Source of the DNA: Myxococcales bacterium
GTDB lineage: Bacteria > Myxococcota_A > Polyangia > Haliangiales > Haliangiaceae
Direction: 5' to 3'
NCBI GenBank assembly: GCA_028287135.1
Contig: JAQBQE010000032.1
Coordinates: 1 to 64,000 of the forward strand
DNA: 64,000 nt
The notes beneath the pieces are model-generated. The model saw only the letters and a list, made by a program, of their open reading frames with translations. It searched no databases and had not been told where the DNA came from. How positions within the stretch are numbered: position 1 is the stretch's first letter; the number at the start of each line of letters is the position of its first letter. Made by a program: the position numbers and the translations under genes. Below are positions 47,690 to 56,899 of this stretch, piece by piece.

Positions 47690-49783
47690 ATGTGGTTGCA
47701 CCGGCTCGACGACGCGGACGCCTCGTGCGGCGGCAAGGCCGTCGGGCTCGCACGTTTGCTCGGTGCCGGCCTCCCGGTCCCCGACGGCTTCGTGATCGAC
47801 GACCGCGCGTTCCGCCACCTGGTCGGCGAGATCGACGTGACCGCCGGCCTCGACGCGCGCCCGCATCCGATCGGATTTCTCCCGCACGCCAGCAGCGGCG
47901 CCGAGCCCGGTAGCTCGCTCGGCCATCAGCTCGTCGAGGCCGCACACCGGATCGCGACCGGTGAGCTGCCCGCCGATCTCGTGCGCGAGGTCGAGGAGCG
48001 GGCCGCCGCGCTCGGCGTGCTCGCGGTCCGCAGCTCGGCGACGATCGAGGATGGTGATGCTGGCTCGGGTGCCGGCGTGTTCTCGTCGAGCACCGCGGTG
48101 CCCGCGCGCGATGTGTGGGCCGCGATTCGCGCGGTGTGGGGCAGTGCGCTGACGCCACTCGCCGCCGCGTATGCACGCCGCCGCGGCGGCACGATCTCGA
48201 TCGGCGTGATCATCCAGCGCTTCGTTCCCGGCGAGCTGGTCACGATCTACACGCGACCTCCCGGCGAACCGAGCAGGGACGAGCTGCTGATCCAGCGCGG
48301 TGAGACCACCACGCGAGGAGTGCGCCCCGCGACCGACGCGATCACCGCACTCGCCCTCCAGGCCGAGGCGGCGATCGGATCACCGCGCGGCGCGGACGTC
48401 GAGATCGTCGAGGCCGCGGCGACGCGATGGATCGTGCAAGCGCGACCGATCGTGCACCCGGTGACCCGACCGCGTAGACCACCACCGCCGTCGGTGATCG
48501 CGCCGCTCGTCGCGGATGGTCGGACATGGACGTGGGATGTGGCGCATAACCCCGACCCGCTGTCGTCGGCGCAGGCCGGCCTCGTCGAGCACGTCGATCG
48601 CGCGGAGGTCTCTGCGTGGTCCTTGAAGGTGTGTGCCGGCTTTCTCTATGCGGCGCGCCGCGAGGATCCCGCCGCGCAGCACGTCGTTGCGACGCCGCAC
48701 AACGTGGCCGCGCTCGATGCACGGGTTCACGAGCTCGAGCTCGCGATGGAGGCCGCGCTCACCGGGCCGGCTCCGACCCGCGGCATCCTCGACGACGCGA
48801 TCGCGCGCTACCTCGCGTTCTACCGGATCTGGTCGACCGAGCTCGCGCCGCTGATCGCCGCCGCGCGGATGAACCTGGCGCCCGCGCAGCTCGCGGGTGC
48901 CCGACCGTCGTCGGTCGAATCGACACTGTTCGCGGCTGCGCGCGGCGAGCTCGACGAGCCCACCCTGCTCGCGCGGATCGGCGTGCTGTCGCCAGCGTGG
49001 GACGTCTCGACCGCGACGTTCGGCGAGCGCCCCGAGCTGGTGCGCGATGCGATCGAACGTGCGCGCGCTGTGATCGAGGCACCACACCCGATCACCACCT
49101 CCGCTGCACCGGGCGCCGGTCCAGCGCCGCTCGAGACGCTGCACCATCACGCCCGCGCCGCCGCGGATCACGCGGACCGCGACCTCGCGCGGGCGGCCGC
49201 CGATCTCGCGGAGCGCGATGACATCTGGTTCGCGCGCGCGCAGCTGCTGGTCCGGACCGCGATCCTCGCGCGGGCACGCGACCTCGCGATCGATCCGGAG
49301 GATGCGTTCTGGATCCCGCTCGATGAGCTGGCGGCCGCGACCGCCCTCGATCCGGATGACGTTCGGCGCCGGGCCTCGGCCGCGCGGACGGCGGCGGCCC
49401 GGGCGGCCCAGTGGTCGATGCCGATCGTCGTCGGCGGTGACTCACTCCCGGCCGAGGCGCCCCTCCGCGGTGTCGGTACCGGCCCACGGGTCACCGGCCG
49501 GGTGGTGCGGTTTGCGTCACTCGCGTCCGCGGTGATGGTCGGTGCTGGCGATGTCGTCGTGGCCCGCGCGGTGACCCCGGCGCTGGCGGTCCTCGTGATC
49601 GGCTGCGCCGCCCTGGTCAGCGAGACCGGTGGATTACTCGATCACGGCGCTGCGCTGGCGCGCGAGCTCGGGATCCCGTGTGTCGTCGGCTGCCGCGACG
49701 CGTGGTCGCTACTCGCCGACGGAATGCTCGTCACCGTGGATGGTGAAGCGGGTGAAGTGGCCGTAAGTCCAACGGACAATTAG
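47690..49783 (+). CDS. PEP-utilising enzyme without PEP-binding barrel (Rph-like)
   Basis: A 697-residue protein. The N-terminal ~280 residues are a pyruvate/phosphate dikinase-type ATP-grasp (GGKAVGLARLLGAGLPVPDGF, LAVRSSATIEDGDAGSGAGVF, WIVQARPI). A helical middle domain (about 290-590) follows. The C-terminal mobile domain contains the swivelling histidine in ETGGLLDHGAALARELGIP. The C-terminal TIM barrel of PEP synthase is absent. This three-part order (ATP-grasp, variable, His domain) is that of rifampin phosphotransferase and related antibiotic-modifying or small-molecule phosphotransferases. The substrate is not predictable from sequence. It starts at ATG 47690. Confidence 0.82.
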   Translation: MWLHRLDDADASCGGKAVGLARLLGAGLPVPDGFVIDDRAFRHLVGEIDVTAGLDARPHPIGFLPHASSGAEPGSSLGHQLVEAAHRIATGELPADLVREVEERAAALGVLAVRSSATIEDGDAGSGAGVFSSSTAVPARDVWAAIRAVWGSALTPLAAAYARRRGGTISIGVIIQRFVPGELVTIYTRPPGEPSRDELLIQRGETTTRGVRPATDAITALALQAEAAIGSPRGADVEIVEAAATRWIVQARPIVHPVTRPRRPPPPSVIAPLVADGRTWTWDVAHNPDPLSSAQAGLVEHVDRAEVSAWSLKVCAGFLYAARREDPAAQHVVATPHNVAALDARVHELELAMEAALTGPAPTRGILDDAIARYLAFYRIWSTELAPLIAAARMNLAPAQLAGARPSSVESTLFAAARGELDEPTLLARIGVLSPAWDVSTATFGERPELVRDAIERARAVIEAPHPITTSAAPGAGPAPLETLHHHARAAADHADRDLARAAADLAERDDIWFARAQLLVRTAILARARDLAIDPEDAFWIPLDELAAATALDPDDVRRRASAARTAAARAAQWSMPIVVGGDSLPAEAPLRGVGTGPRVTGRVVRFASLASAVMVGAGDVVVARAVTPALAVLVIGCAALVSETGGLLDHGAALARELGIPCVVGCRDAWSLLADGMLVTVDGEAGEVAVSPTDN

Positions 49784-49802
49784 AGGTCGAACGCTTCGAC
49801 CT
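49784..49802. terminator. Bidirectional hairpin between convergent genes
   Basis: AGGTCGAA-CGC-TTCGACCT is a perfect 8-bp stem with a 3-nt loop. It starts right after the PEP-enzyme stop and reaches into the IHF/HU stop codon. It could terminate both transcripts, though neither side has a long T tract. Confidence 0.5.
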
Positions 49803-50163
49803 AATCGTCGTCGTCGTCGTACTCGGGCTCGTTCGGATCGGTATCGTCGGCTTCGTCGGGCTTGTCCGCCGGCAGCGGCGTCCCGAGGCCCGCATTGACT
49901 CGCTCGCGCAAGTCCTTGCCGACCTTGAAGAAAGGCAACCGCTTCTCGGCGACGTGCACCGTCTCGCCGGTACGCGGGTTGCGCCCTTCGTAAGCCTTGT
50001 ACTTGCGTACGGTGAAACTGCCAAAGCCGCGGATCTCGATACCTTCTCCGCGTTCCAGGGCCTTCACCATGGAATCGAAGATCGTATTGACGATCGCCTC
50101 TGCCTTACCAGCAGGCAGCTTCAGCGTCTCAGAGATTTTCTCGATGAGCTCGGACTTGGTCAC
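49801..50163 (-). CDS. Integration host factor / HU family DNA-binding protein
   Basis: A 120-residue nucleoid protein. MTKSELIEKISETLKLPAGK and the GRNPRTGETV beta-arm with the DNA-intercalating proline match the HU/IHF family. The start MTKSELIE and IEIRGFGSFTVRKY resemble the IHF beta chain most. A C-terminal acidic tail ending in five Asp residues is an addition to the normal ~94-residue chain. It bends DNA as a dimer. GTG 50163 is the start. A weak promoter may lie around 50180-50215. Confidence 0.93.
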   Translation of the reverse strand: MTKSELIEKISETLKLPAGKAEAIVNTIFDSMVKALERGEGIEIRGFGSFTVRKYKAYEGRNPRTGETVHVAEKRLPFFKVGKDLRERVNAGLGTPLPADKPDEADDTDPNEPEYDDDDD

Positions 50164-50237
50164 CCGTAACTCCGCGTAACTGCACCTAGCTAATCGTGTC
50201 TAGGCCCGGATAGCAAGTCTAACGCCGCGAAAAGGCG

Positions 50238-51086
50238 TCACATGCCCGCGGCGGTGTCGGGGACCGAGCGCTCGCCATCCGTCTTGAACGCTCGATATCC
50301 CGATGGAAAACGGTACGTTGGGCAGCGGTGGCGCGCGTAGAAGTCCACGAGATCTCGCCAGCCGATTTGTCCCTGTTCCAGCCCACTTCGGACCGCCTGG
50401 GACACGGCAGTGCTGCATTTCTCGCTGATCTCGGCACGTTTGTGCCCGCGCGCGATCCGGTCCTCGACGCCGACGAGCCGCGGCGGAACGAGCGTCAAGT
50501 ACCAGGCGGACAGCGGCGGAACCTCGAGCGTCTCGACGCGGGAGATCGCCAGCGACATGCCCTCCCGCCATACGCATTCGACACGAACCTCGTTCTTGCC
50601 CTTCGCGATCACCATCGCGTTGAACAGCATGGCGCGCGCCGAGGTGCAGCCACTGATGTTCGGCATCGGCGACGACGCGACGTGATACGCGAGGTCCGAG
50701 GTCGTGGTGTTGGTGATCTCGAGAACGAGCGCATCGGCATCGCGCTTCGCTTCGAGCCGGACCCCCGCGATGTCGATCGCAGGTTGTCCTACCTCCAGCA
50801 CGTGGCGCGCTTCATCGACGCGGTACGCGAACTTCGCGGTCATCTGCTCGATCGTCGGCGTGGGAACGCCCGCCGCTTGCGCGTCGCGCTCGAGGAACTC
50901 CTGGTAGATCGCCGGCGTTGCGGCACTCTTCGTCAACAACTGGCTTTGATTGCCCGTCGGTGCCGGCGGCGCGGGCTTCGGCGGGATCGAGACGCTCCCG
51001 CAGAACCGCATGGTCGCGATCAATGCGGCCACTGCGATCCCGGCGCCGACGACACCGAGACGAAACTGCGCGTCCGAAACTGCCAC
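50238..51086 (-). CDS. Hypothetical membrane-anchored protein (282 aa)
   Basis: An N-terminal hydrophobic helix (FRLGVVGAGIAVAALIATM) precedes a Pro-rich linker and an extracytoplasmic domain of about 220 residues with a beta-rich centre (VRLEAKRDADALVLEITNTT) and cysteines in SGCTS, ECVWR, EKCST and RHCPTY. No family is recognised. The start is uncertain between GTG 51104, 51092 and 51086. The last has GGTGA 7 nt upstream and is used here. It is divergent from the HEAT-repeat gene. Confidence 0.55.
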   Translation of the reverse strand: MAVSDAQFRLGVVGAGIAVAALIATMRFCGSVSIPPKPAPPAPTGNQSQLLTKSAATPAIYQEFLERDAQAAGVPTPTIEQMTAKFAYRVDEARHVLEVGQPAIDIAGVRLEAKRDADALVLEITNTTTSDLAYHVASSPMPNISGCTSARAMLFNAMVIAKGKNEVRVECVWREGMSLAISRVETLEVPPLSAWYLTLVPPRLVGVEDRIARGHKRAEISEKCSTAVSQAVRSGLEQGQIGWRDLVDFYARHRCPTYRFPSGYRAFKTDGERSVPDTAAGM

Positions 51087-51143
51087 GGTCACTTCACCAT
51101 ACACGCGCGCTCGCGCACGGATGAAACCGTTGCCTACAAAACA

Positions 51144-51172
51144 TTGACTCGGTAGGGGGCACGGAGCCTAAT
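51144..51172 (+). promoter_or_regulatory. Putative sigma-70 promoter of the HEAT-repeat gene
   Basis: TTGACT (51144-51149) and CCTAAT (51167-51172) are separated by 17 nt. The start codon lies 12 nt after the -10 element, so the leader would be only about 6 nt. Confidence 0.5.
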
Positions 51173-51184
51173 CGAGGCACGGTC

Positions 51185-52120
51185 ATGCACGCAGGAGGGC
51201 ACCGACTCGCGCGATGGTTTGCGCCCCTCCTCCTGGCGGCCGGGCTGGTCGTCGGTGGTGTCGTCGAGATCCGGCCCGCGCATGCGGACGATCGGATCAC
51301 CGAGCTGTCGAAGACGTTGACCACGAGCTCGAGCGACAAGGCGCGTATGTCCGCCGTCGTCTCGCTCGCGCGCCTCCACGATCGCGCTGCCATGAAGCCG
51401 CTGGTCGGCGCGCTGCACGATCCGAATCCGCAGATCCGCGCACTCGCCGCGACCGCACTCGGTCAGCTCGGTCACAAGGCCGCACTGCCCGCGCTCAAGA
51501 CCGCGGCCGACAGCGACACCGATGCGAACGTCCGCAAGCGGTCCAAGGAAGCGGCGATCGCCGTCGCGAAGACGAACACCCTGCCCGATCCGTTTCCGAC
51601 GGCCGCCGTGCAGGCGCCCCAGGCACGCAAGTACGGTGGTCGTGCAGGCTTCGGTCGTCAGGCGCACGCGGTCGAGAACCATCCCGACCTGTTCGTGCTG
51701 ATCAAGTCGACGGCGGACGACTCGCCCGGCAAGAGCGACAAGATCGCTCGCAAGATGCACGGCGACATTCTTCGCCAGACCCTGACCGCCTCGTTCAAGT
51801 CGACCCCGATGGTCACGACGACCGCCTCGGACGCCCAGCGCTGGGGCCTCGATCCGCGTCATCTCGACCTGTCCGTGACCAAGCTCGACGTCGGTCAGGC
51901 CGGTCAGTTCGTCGAGGTCGAAGCCCAGCTCCGCCTCGCGATCTCCGACGACAACGGCAAGATGCTGTCGTTCATGTCCGGCGGCGCGAAGATCCAGGTC
52001 CCGAAGCGCACGTTCAATCCCAAGTACCTGCCGAGCCTCCGCAAGGAAGTGCTCGAGAGCGCGATGCGCGGCATGTTCGCGAAGCTGCTGACCCAGCTCC
52101 GCGACAAGACGCAGAGCTAG
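51185..52120 (+). CDS. Exported HEAT-repeat protein (311 aa)
   Basis: A signal peptide (RWFAPLLLAAGLVVGGVV...AHAD) is followed by HEAT-like helical repeats (KARMSAVVSLARLHDRAAMK, NPQIRALAATALGQLGHKAA). The C-terminal ~160 residues form a separate domain (DLFVLIKSTADDSPGKSDK, LSVTKLDVGQAGQFVEVEAQ) of unknown family. It is probably a periplasmic scaffold. ATG 51185 is 12 nt after a candidate -10 element. Confidence 0.75.
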   Translation: MHAGGHRLARWFAPLLLAAGLVVGGVVEIRPAHADDRITELSKTLTTSSSDKARMSAVVSLARLHDRAAMKPLVGALHDPNPQIRALAATALGQLGHKAALPALKTAADSDTDANVRKRSKEAAIAVAKTNTLPDPFPTAAVQAPQARKYGGRAGFGRQAHAVENHPDLFVLIKSTADDSPGKSDKIARKMHGDILRQTLTASFKSTPMVTTTASDAQRWGLDPRHLDLSVTKLDVGQAGQFVEVEAQLRLAISDDNGKMLSFMSGGAKIQVPKRTFNPKYLPSLRKEVLESAMRGMFAKLLTQLRDKTQS

Positions 52121-52213
52121 CCGCTCCGGCGGTTGCTCGCCGCAACAGTTCGTAACGTGCACGGATCACGTTTTGCGTGACGACCAACGCGTGATCACGC
52201 CGCGCCGAGAGGC

Positions 52214-52219
52214 TACGCT
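52214..52219 (+). promoter_or_regulatory. TANNNT -10-like element before the TonB-domain receptor gene
   Basis: TACGCT lies 6 nt before ATG 52226, and no ribosome-binding site is visible in between. Confidence 0.4.
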
Positions 52220-52225
52220 GCCGCC

Positions 52226-54904
52226 ATGGGTCGGTGGTACCTCGCGATCGCGCTGATCGCGATCGCGTCTGCGCCTGCGTTCGCGCAGGAAGCGCGTCCA
52301 CCCGAGGCGCCGCCACCCGCGACGCCGACCGGTGTCGTCACCCGATCGCCGAAGCTGCTGCAGGCCGTCGCGCCGGACTATCCGCCCGCCGCGCTCGCCG
52401 CCGGCAAGACGGCGCAGGTGAAGGTCCGGATCAAGATCGACGCGAGCGGCATCGTCACCGCGGTCGAGGTGATCGAGAAGGTCGGTGACGGCTTCGACGA
52501 GGCCGCGATCGCAGCGGCGATGCAGTACGTGTTCGAGCCCGCCGAGATCGATGGCAAGCCCGCGCCGATCTCGGTCGAGACGGTGATCCACTTCGTGATC
52601 GAGACGCAGGAGGAGCCCGACGAGGTTCCGCTGCCTCCGCCGTCCACCGGCCCCACGCCGCAGGAGACCGGTCCTCCGAATCACGCCGGCAATTCGCTGC
52701 TGCCGGTCACCATCGAAGGTGTCGTCGTCGAGCGCGGCACGCGGCGAAAGCTCGCCGGTGTGATCGTGTCGATCGTCGAGCTCGGGCTCGATGCCGTCAC
52801 CGGTGAGGACGGCAGCTTCTACTTTCACGGCGTCGCGCCCGGCAACTACAAGGTGCTCGCCGTCGATGCGAAGTTCGACCGGCTCGAGCGACCGATCTCG
52901 ATCGCCAAGCGCGAGAAGCTCGAGGTCCGGCTGTGGATGCGCCCGCGCGGCGGCAACCCGTACGAGACCGTCGTCGAGGGCGAGCGCGAGGTCCTCGAGG
53001 TCACGCGCCGCACGTTGCAGCGCCAGCAGCTGACCAGCATCCCCGGCACGTTCGGCGATCCGATCCGCGTGATCCAGACGCTGCCCGGCATGAACCGCGC
53101 GCCGTTCGGGCTCGGCCTGTTGCTCGTTCGCGGCTCGAACCCCGACGACACCGGCATCTACGTCGATGGTCACGAGGTCCCCGCGCTGTTCCACTTCCTC
53201 GGCGGCCCCTCGATCTTCAACGTCGAGATGCTCGAGTCGATCGATCTGTACCCCGGCGGATTCCCGGCCCGGTTCGGTCGCAAGCACGGTGGCGCCGTCG
53301 CCCTCGAGCTGCGGCCGACCAAGTCCGACGGCGTGCACGGCGCCGCGAAGGTCGACTTCATCGACGCCGGCGGCTACGTCCGCGCACCGATCACCAAGGA
53401 CGTGTCGTTCGCGTTCGCAGGTCGCCGCTCGTACATCGATGCGTTCCTCGGATTCGTGCTTCCCGCGCCGCCCGCGGGTGGCCAGCGGATCGTGACCCCG
53501 ATCTATTACGACTACGCGGGGCGCCTCGACTGGAACCTCAAGAAGGAAGGCCGGCTCAGCCTGTTCGCGATCGGCTCGTCGGACACGCTCCACGTGCTCG
53601 ATCAGGATCCGGAATCGCCGGTGTCGACCGACCTCGATACCTCGGTGAAGTTCTTCCGCGTGATCGCGACCTACGCGCGCTCGCTCGGTGGTGACCTCAA
53701 GCTATCGGTGTCGCCCGCGTGGGGCCGCGACAGCCTGACGTTCACCGGCGCCCAGGCCGAGGCGGCCGGCCCGTTCACGAGCGTCGGCATCATCAACAAC
53801 TCGCTGTCGTATCGCGCACGTGTCACCGGCCGGCTGACCAAGCACCTCGTGCTCGACACCGGGATCGACGTGCTGTCGCGGGTCACGACCTACGACGCGC
53901 TGGTGCCGCTCGACGACAACCTGATCAACGCTGGCGGCGTCGACATCCCGCCGTCGAAGGTGTTGCGTGGTGCGCAGACCCTTGGCATCGGTGGCTACAT
54001 CGATCTCGGCATCGATGTCAGCAAGCGCCTGAAGATGATCCCGAGCCTGCGGCTCGACTCGTACATCATCGATGGCCAGGACCGCGCATCCGCGGATCCC
54101 CGCCTGGTCGCGCGCTATCAGGTCTCGCCGACACTGACCGGCAAGGCCTACATCGGCGAGTTCAGCCAGCCACCGCAGCCCGAGGCGATCGACCGCCGGT
54201 TCGGAAATCCCAACGTCGGGATCGAGCACGCGACGCACATGGGCCTCGGTTACGAGTGGAAGCCCGACCGGTTGTGGACGATCGATAGCGAGATCTACTG
54301 GGCGCGCCGTCGCGACCTCGTCGTGTTCACGAACGAGATCGTGATGAACGACGACGGTACGTTCTCGAGCACGAACTTCAACAACGACGGACGTCGCGAC
54401 TCGTACGGGCTCGAGATGTTGATCAAGCGCGAGATCAGCGAGCACGCGTTCGGCTGGCTGTCGTACACGTTCAGCCGCGCTCGCCAGCGCAACCAGCTCG
54501 GCAACCCGTTCGTCCCGACGAGCTTCGACCAGCCGCATGTGCTCAACGCGGTCGGTAGCTGGAAGCCGGGCAAGGGCTTCGAGCTCGGCGCGCGATTCCA
54601 GCTCGCGAGCGGCCGCCCTGACACCCCGGTGATCGGCGCCACGTACGACGCGGACTCCGGCAGCTATGTCCCGCTCAGCGGCGAGCGGCGCTCGATCCGG
54701 ACGTCGTACTTCCGCCAGCTCGATGTTCGCGCCGAGAAGGTCTGGCTCTACGACACGTGGAGCCTCGGCCTGTACCTCGACATCATCAACGTGACCAACG
54801 CGGAGAACGTCGAGGCGATCCAGTACGACTATCGCTACCGCGAGTCGGCACCGGTCACCGGGTTCCCGATCTTGCCGACGCTCGGCCTGCGAGGGACGTG
54901 GTGA
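52226..54904 (+). CDS. TonB-dependent receptor with fused TonB C-terminal domain
   Basis: An 892-residue outer-membrane transporter with an unusual start. After a signal peptide (to ~21) come residues ~40-130 with the full TonB C-terminal-domain pattern (DYPPAALAAGKTAQVKVRIK, GFDEAAIAAAMQYVFEPAEI). A Pro-rich linker follows, then a CarboxypepD_reg-like beta domain (IEGVVVERGTRRKLAGVIVS, ~165-240), a plug (LLLVRGSNPDDTGIYVDGHE, ~250-375) and the 22-strand-type barrel ending in an aromatic residue (LGLRGTW). TonB domains normally sit in inner-membrane energisers. The stop overlaps the next lipoprotein start (GTGA). Confidence 0.88.
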   Translation: MGRWYLAIALIAIASAPAFAQEARPPEAPPPATPTGVVTRSPKLLQAVAPDYPPAALAAGKTAQVKVRIKIDASGIVTAVEVIEKVGDGFDEAAIAAAMQYVFEPAEIDGKPAPISVETVIHFVIETQEEPDEVPLPPPSTGPTPQETGPPNHAGNSLLPVTIEGVVVERGTRRKLAGVIVSIVELGLDAVTGEDGSFYFHGVAPGNYKVLAVDAKFDRLERPISIAKREKLEVRLWMRPRGGNPYETVVEGEREVLEVTRRTLQRQQLTSIPGTFGDPIRVIQTLPGMNRAPFGLGLLLVRGSNPDDTGIYVDGHEVPALFHFLGGPSIFNVEMLESIDLYPGGFPARFGRKHGGAVALELRPTKSDGVHGAAKVDFIDAGGYVRAPITKDVSFAFAGRRSYIDAFLGFVLPAPPAGGQRIVTPIYYDYAGRLDWNLKKEGRLSLFAIGSSDTLHVLDQDPESPVSTDLDTSVKFFRVIATYARSLGGDLKLSVSPAWGRDSLTFTGAQAEAAGPFTSVGIINNSLSYRARVTGRLTKHLVLDTGIDVLSRVTTYDALVPLDDNLINAGGVDIPPSKVLRGAQTLGIGGYIDLGIDVSKRLKMIPSLRLDSYIIDGQDRASADPRLVARYQVSPTLTGKAYIGEFSQPPQPEAIDRRFGNPNVGIEHATHMGLGYEWKPDRLWTIDSEIYWARRRDLVVFTNEIVMNDDGTFSSTNFNNDGRRDSYGLEMLIKREISEHAFGWLSYTFSRARQRNQLGNPFVPTSFDQPHVLNAVGSWKPGKGFELGARFQLASGRPDTPVIGATYDADSGSYVPLSGERRSIRTSYFRQLDVRAEKVWLYDTWSLGLYLDIINVTNAENVEAIQYDYRYRESAPVTGFPILPTLGLRGTW

Positions 54905-55920
54905 TCCGCGCACTCGTGCTCGCTGCCCTGCTCGCCGGCTGCGGCACGTTCGAGGATCCGACGATCGTGCTCGATCTCCGGGTCCTCGCGATGAGCGCAG
55001 AGCTTGTTCCGAACCCCGGAGATCTACCCGAAGTGGGCGCCGGGCCTGACCAGGTCGTCGATGTCGACCTGACGATGCCGATGGCGGCGCAGATCCTCGA
55101 GCAACTTCGGCCGACGAGGCTGTGCGCGCTCGCGGCCGACCCACGCAACGCGCGCGACCTCCGGTGGTCGATGACCGTGTGCATGATCGACGAGGAAGGT
55201 CGCTGCGATCCGGACGCGCCGACCATCGACCTCGGCTCGGGCGTGATCGGCGATCCCGAGACCAGCGAGGCAAGACAGATCCCGTGCGCGACGATCGAGC
55301 CGCAGGACACCCAGGTCGGCCAGAAGCTGCTCGCGATCCTCAGCAAGACGGTCACCGAGAACCCGGTCCAGGCGCTCGGTGGCGTCGACTACACGGTCGT
55401 GTTCTCGATCGGCGCCGTCGATGATCGCTCGACCGACGTCTACGCCTCCAAGCATCTCCGGGTGTCGCCGCGGATCCCGGAGGCCCGGGTGGCGAACACC
55501 AATCCACGCGTCGACTACGTCGATGCGGCCCTCGAGAACGGCGGCACGATCCCGCTGCCGGTCGACAGTCGTTGTTCCGACACGTTCCTCGCCCCGCGGG
55601 TTCCGCCCGGCACGCGCGTGACGCTGTTCCCGATCGAGCCCGCCGGGGTCCGCGAGACGTATGTGGTGCCGACGCTCGACGGCCAGGTCGCGATGCTCGA
55701 GGAGACGATGACCTATCAATGGCTCGCGACCTACGGCGGCTGGTCGGACGAGCTCACGGGCGGCGGCCATGACCTGCTCGGCAACCAATCGTTGCTCGGT
55801 AGTGACTGGATCGCGCCGTCGGAGGTCACCGGCAGCCTGATGGTCTCGCTGTGGATGATCCAGCGTGACGAGCGTTACGGCACGAAGTGGTTCGAGACCT
55901 GCATCGAGGTGTTTCGATGA
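54901..55920 (+). CDS. Lipoprotein A downstream of the TonB-domain receptor
   Basis: A 339-residue lipoprotein (signal VIRALVLAALLAGCGTF, lipobox LAGC). It is paralogous to the next gene: shared segments include LRVSPRIPEARVANTNPR, PAGVRETYVVPTLDG and the C-terminal WMIQRDERYGTKWFETC. Conserved cysteines lie in RLCAL, VCMIDE, RCDPD, IPCATIE, RCSDT and ETCIE. Given its position it may be a surface-exposed partner of the receptor, such as a ligand-binding lipoprotein. GTG 54901 overlaps the receptor stop by 4 nt (GTGA). Function beyond this is inference. Confidence 0.8.
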   Translation: MIRALVLAALLAGCGTFEDPTIVLDLRVLAMSAELVPNPGDLPEVGAGPDQVVDVDLTMPMAAQILEQLRPTRLCALAADPRNARDLRWSMTVCMIDEEGRCDPDAPTIDLGSGVIGDPETSEARQIPCATIEPQDTQVGQKLLAILSKTVTENPVQALGGVDYTVVFSIGAVDDRSTDVYASKHLRVSPRIPEARVANTNPRVDYVDAALENGGTIPLPVDSRCSDTFLAPRVPPGTRVTLFPIEPAGVRETYVVPTLDGQVAMLEETMTYQWLATYGGWSDELTGGGHDLLGNQSLLGSDWIAPSEVTGSLMVSLWMIQRDERYGTKWFETCIEVFR

Positions 55921-56888
55921 ACCGGCTCGGCATCACGGCGTTGCTGCTTGGCTGTACTTCGTTCCCGGATCCGGACGTCGTCATCGATCTGCGCCCGCTC
56001 GCGATCACGGCGACCCCGCCCGAGCAGGTCGTGACGGTGGATCCGAGCGCTCCGCAGAATCCGACCGAGCTGCTCGGTCAACTGGTCTCCGCCGAGGTGT
56101 GCGCGCTGGTCGCGGATCCGGCGTTCGAGCGACGTCTGCGCTACCGGTTCACGCTGTGCGTCTATGGCGACGACGCACGCTGCGACCCCGACATCATGGC
56201 GACGATCGGCACCGGTGTGATCGAGGATCCCGAGATCGGGCCCCGGATGGGCACGCAGATGTGCGCGACGATCGAACCGAACGGTAACTTGCTCGGCGTG
56301 CTCACCGAGACGCTGAAGGACGATGCGTTCGCCGGGCTCGGTGGGCTCGACTACCTGGTCCAGCTCACCGTCGGTGGCGAAGATGCCGACCCTGCCCTCG
56401 ACGAGCTCGCCGCGAAGATGTTGCGGGTGTCGCCGAAGATCCCGGTCGAACGGCAGGCGAACCTCAATCCCACCCTCGACCGGATCGAGGCGGAGCTCGA
56501 AGGTCGCGAGCCGGTCGAGCTTCCGCTCGGTCGCTGCATCGACCAGGTCGCGCCGCTCGAGATCGCACCCAACACGCGGCTCGAGCTCCACCCGATCGAG
56601 GCCGCGACCGCGCGCGAGACCTACGTGGTGCCGACGATCAGCGGCGCGTCCATGATGTTCACGGAGAGCCTGACCTACCAGTGGCTCGCGAGCGCGGGCG
56701 GGTTCTCGAGGGGATCCACCGGCGGAACGCGCGACATCGCGGGCAATTTCCCGGAGCTGTTCACCGAGTATCGGGCGCCGACGGCTGGCGACCTCGACGG
56801 GCCGCTCGACGTCCAGCTCTGGATCATTCAGCGCGACGAGCGCTACGGGCTCACCTGGTACGAGAGCTGCGTTCGCATCGTCCCGTGA
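55917..56888 (+). CDS. Lipoprotein B, paralogue of lipoprotein A
   Basis: A 323-residue lipoprotein (MNRLGITALLLGCTSF, lipobox LLGC). It is collinear with lipoprotein A: VDPSAPQNPTELLGQLVSAE versus the A counterpart, LRVSPKIPVERQANLNPT, ATARETYVVPTISG, and the ending WIIQRDERYGLTWYESC. Cysteine positions (VCALV, LCVYGD, RCDPD, MCATIE, RCIDQ, SCVRI) match A. ATG 55917 overlaps the stop of A by 4 nt (ATGA), so receptor, A and B are translationally coupled. It converges with the Fur-family gene. Confidence 0.8.
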   Translation: MNRLGITALLLGCTSFPDPDVVIDLRPLAITATPPEQVVTVDPSAPQNPTELLGQLVSAEVCALVADPAFERRLRYRFTLCVYGDDARCDPDIMATIGTGVIEDPEIGPRMGTQMCATIEPNGNLLGVLTETLKDDAFAGLGGLDYLVQLTVGGEDADPALDELAAKMLRVSPKIPVERQANLNPTLDRIEAELEGREPVELPLGRCIDQVAPLEIAPNTRLELHPIEAATARETYVVPTISGASMMFTESLTYQWLASAGGFSRGSTGGTRDIAGNFPELFTEYRAPTAGDLDGPLDVQLWIIQRDERYGLTWYESCVRIVP

Positions 56889-56899
56889 CGGCGTGACCG

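Noticed and set aside
47689-47692. Divergent start codons overlapping in a CATG tetranucleotide
   Set aside because: The minus-strand gene more likely starts at GTG 47655, which has TACGAT 6 nt upstream and a better signal peptide, so the overlap is probably coincidental.
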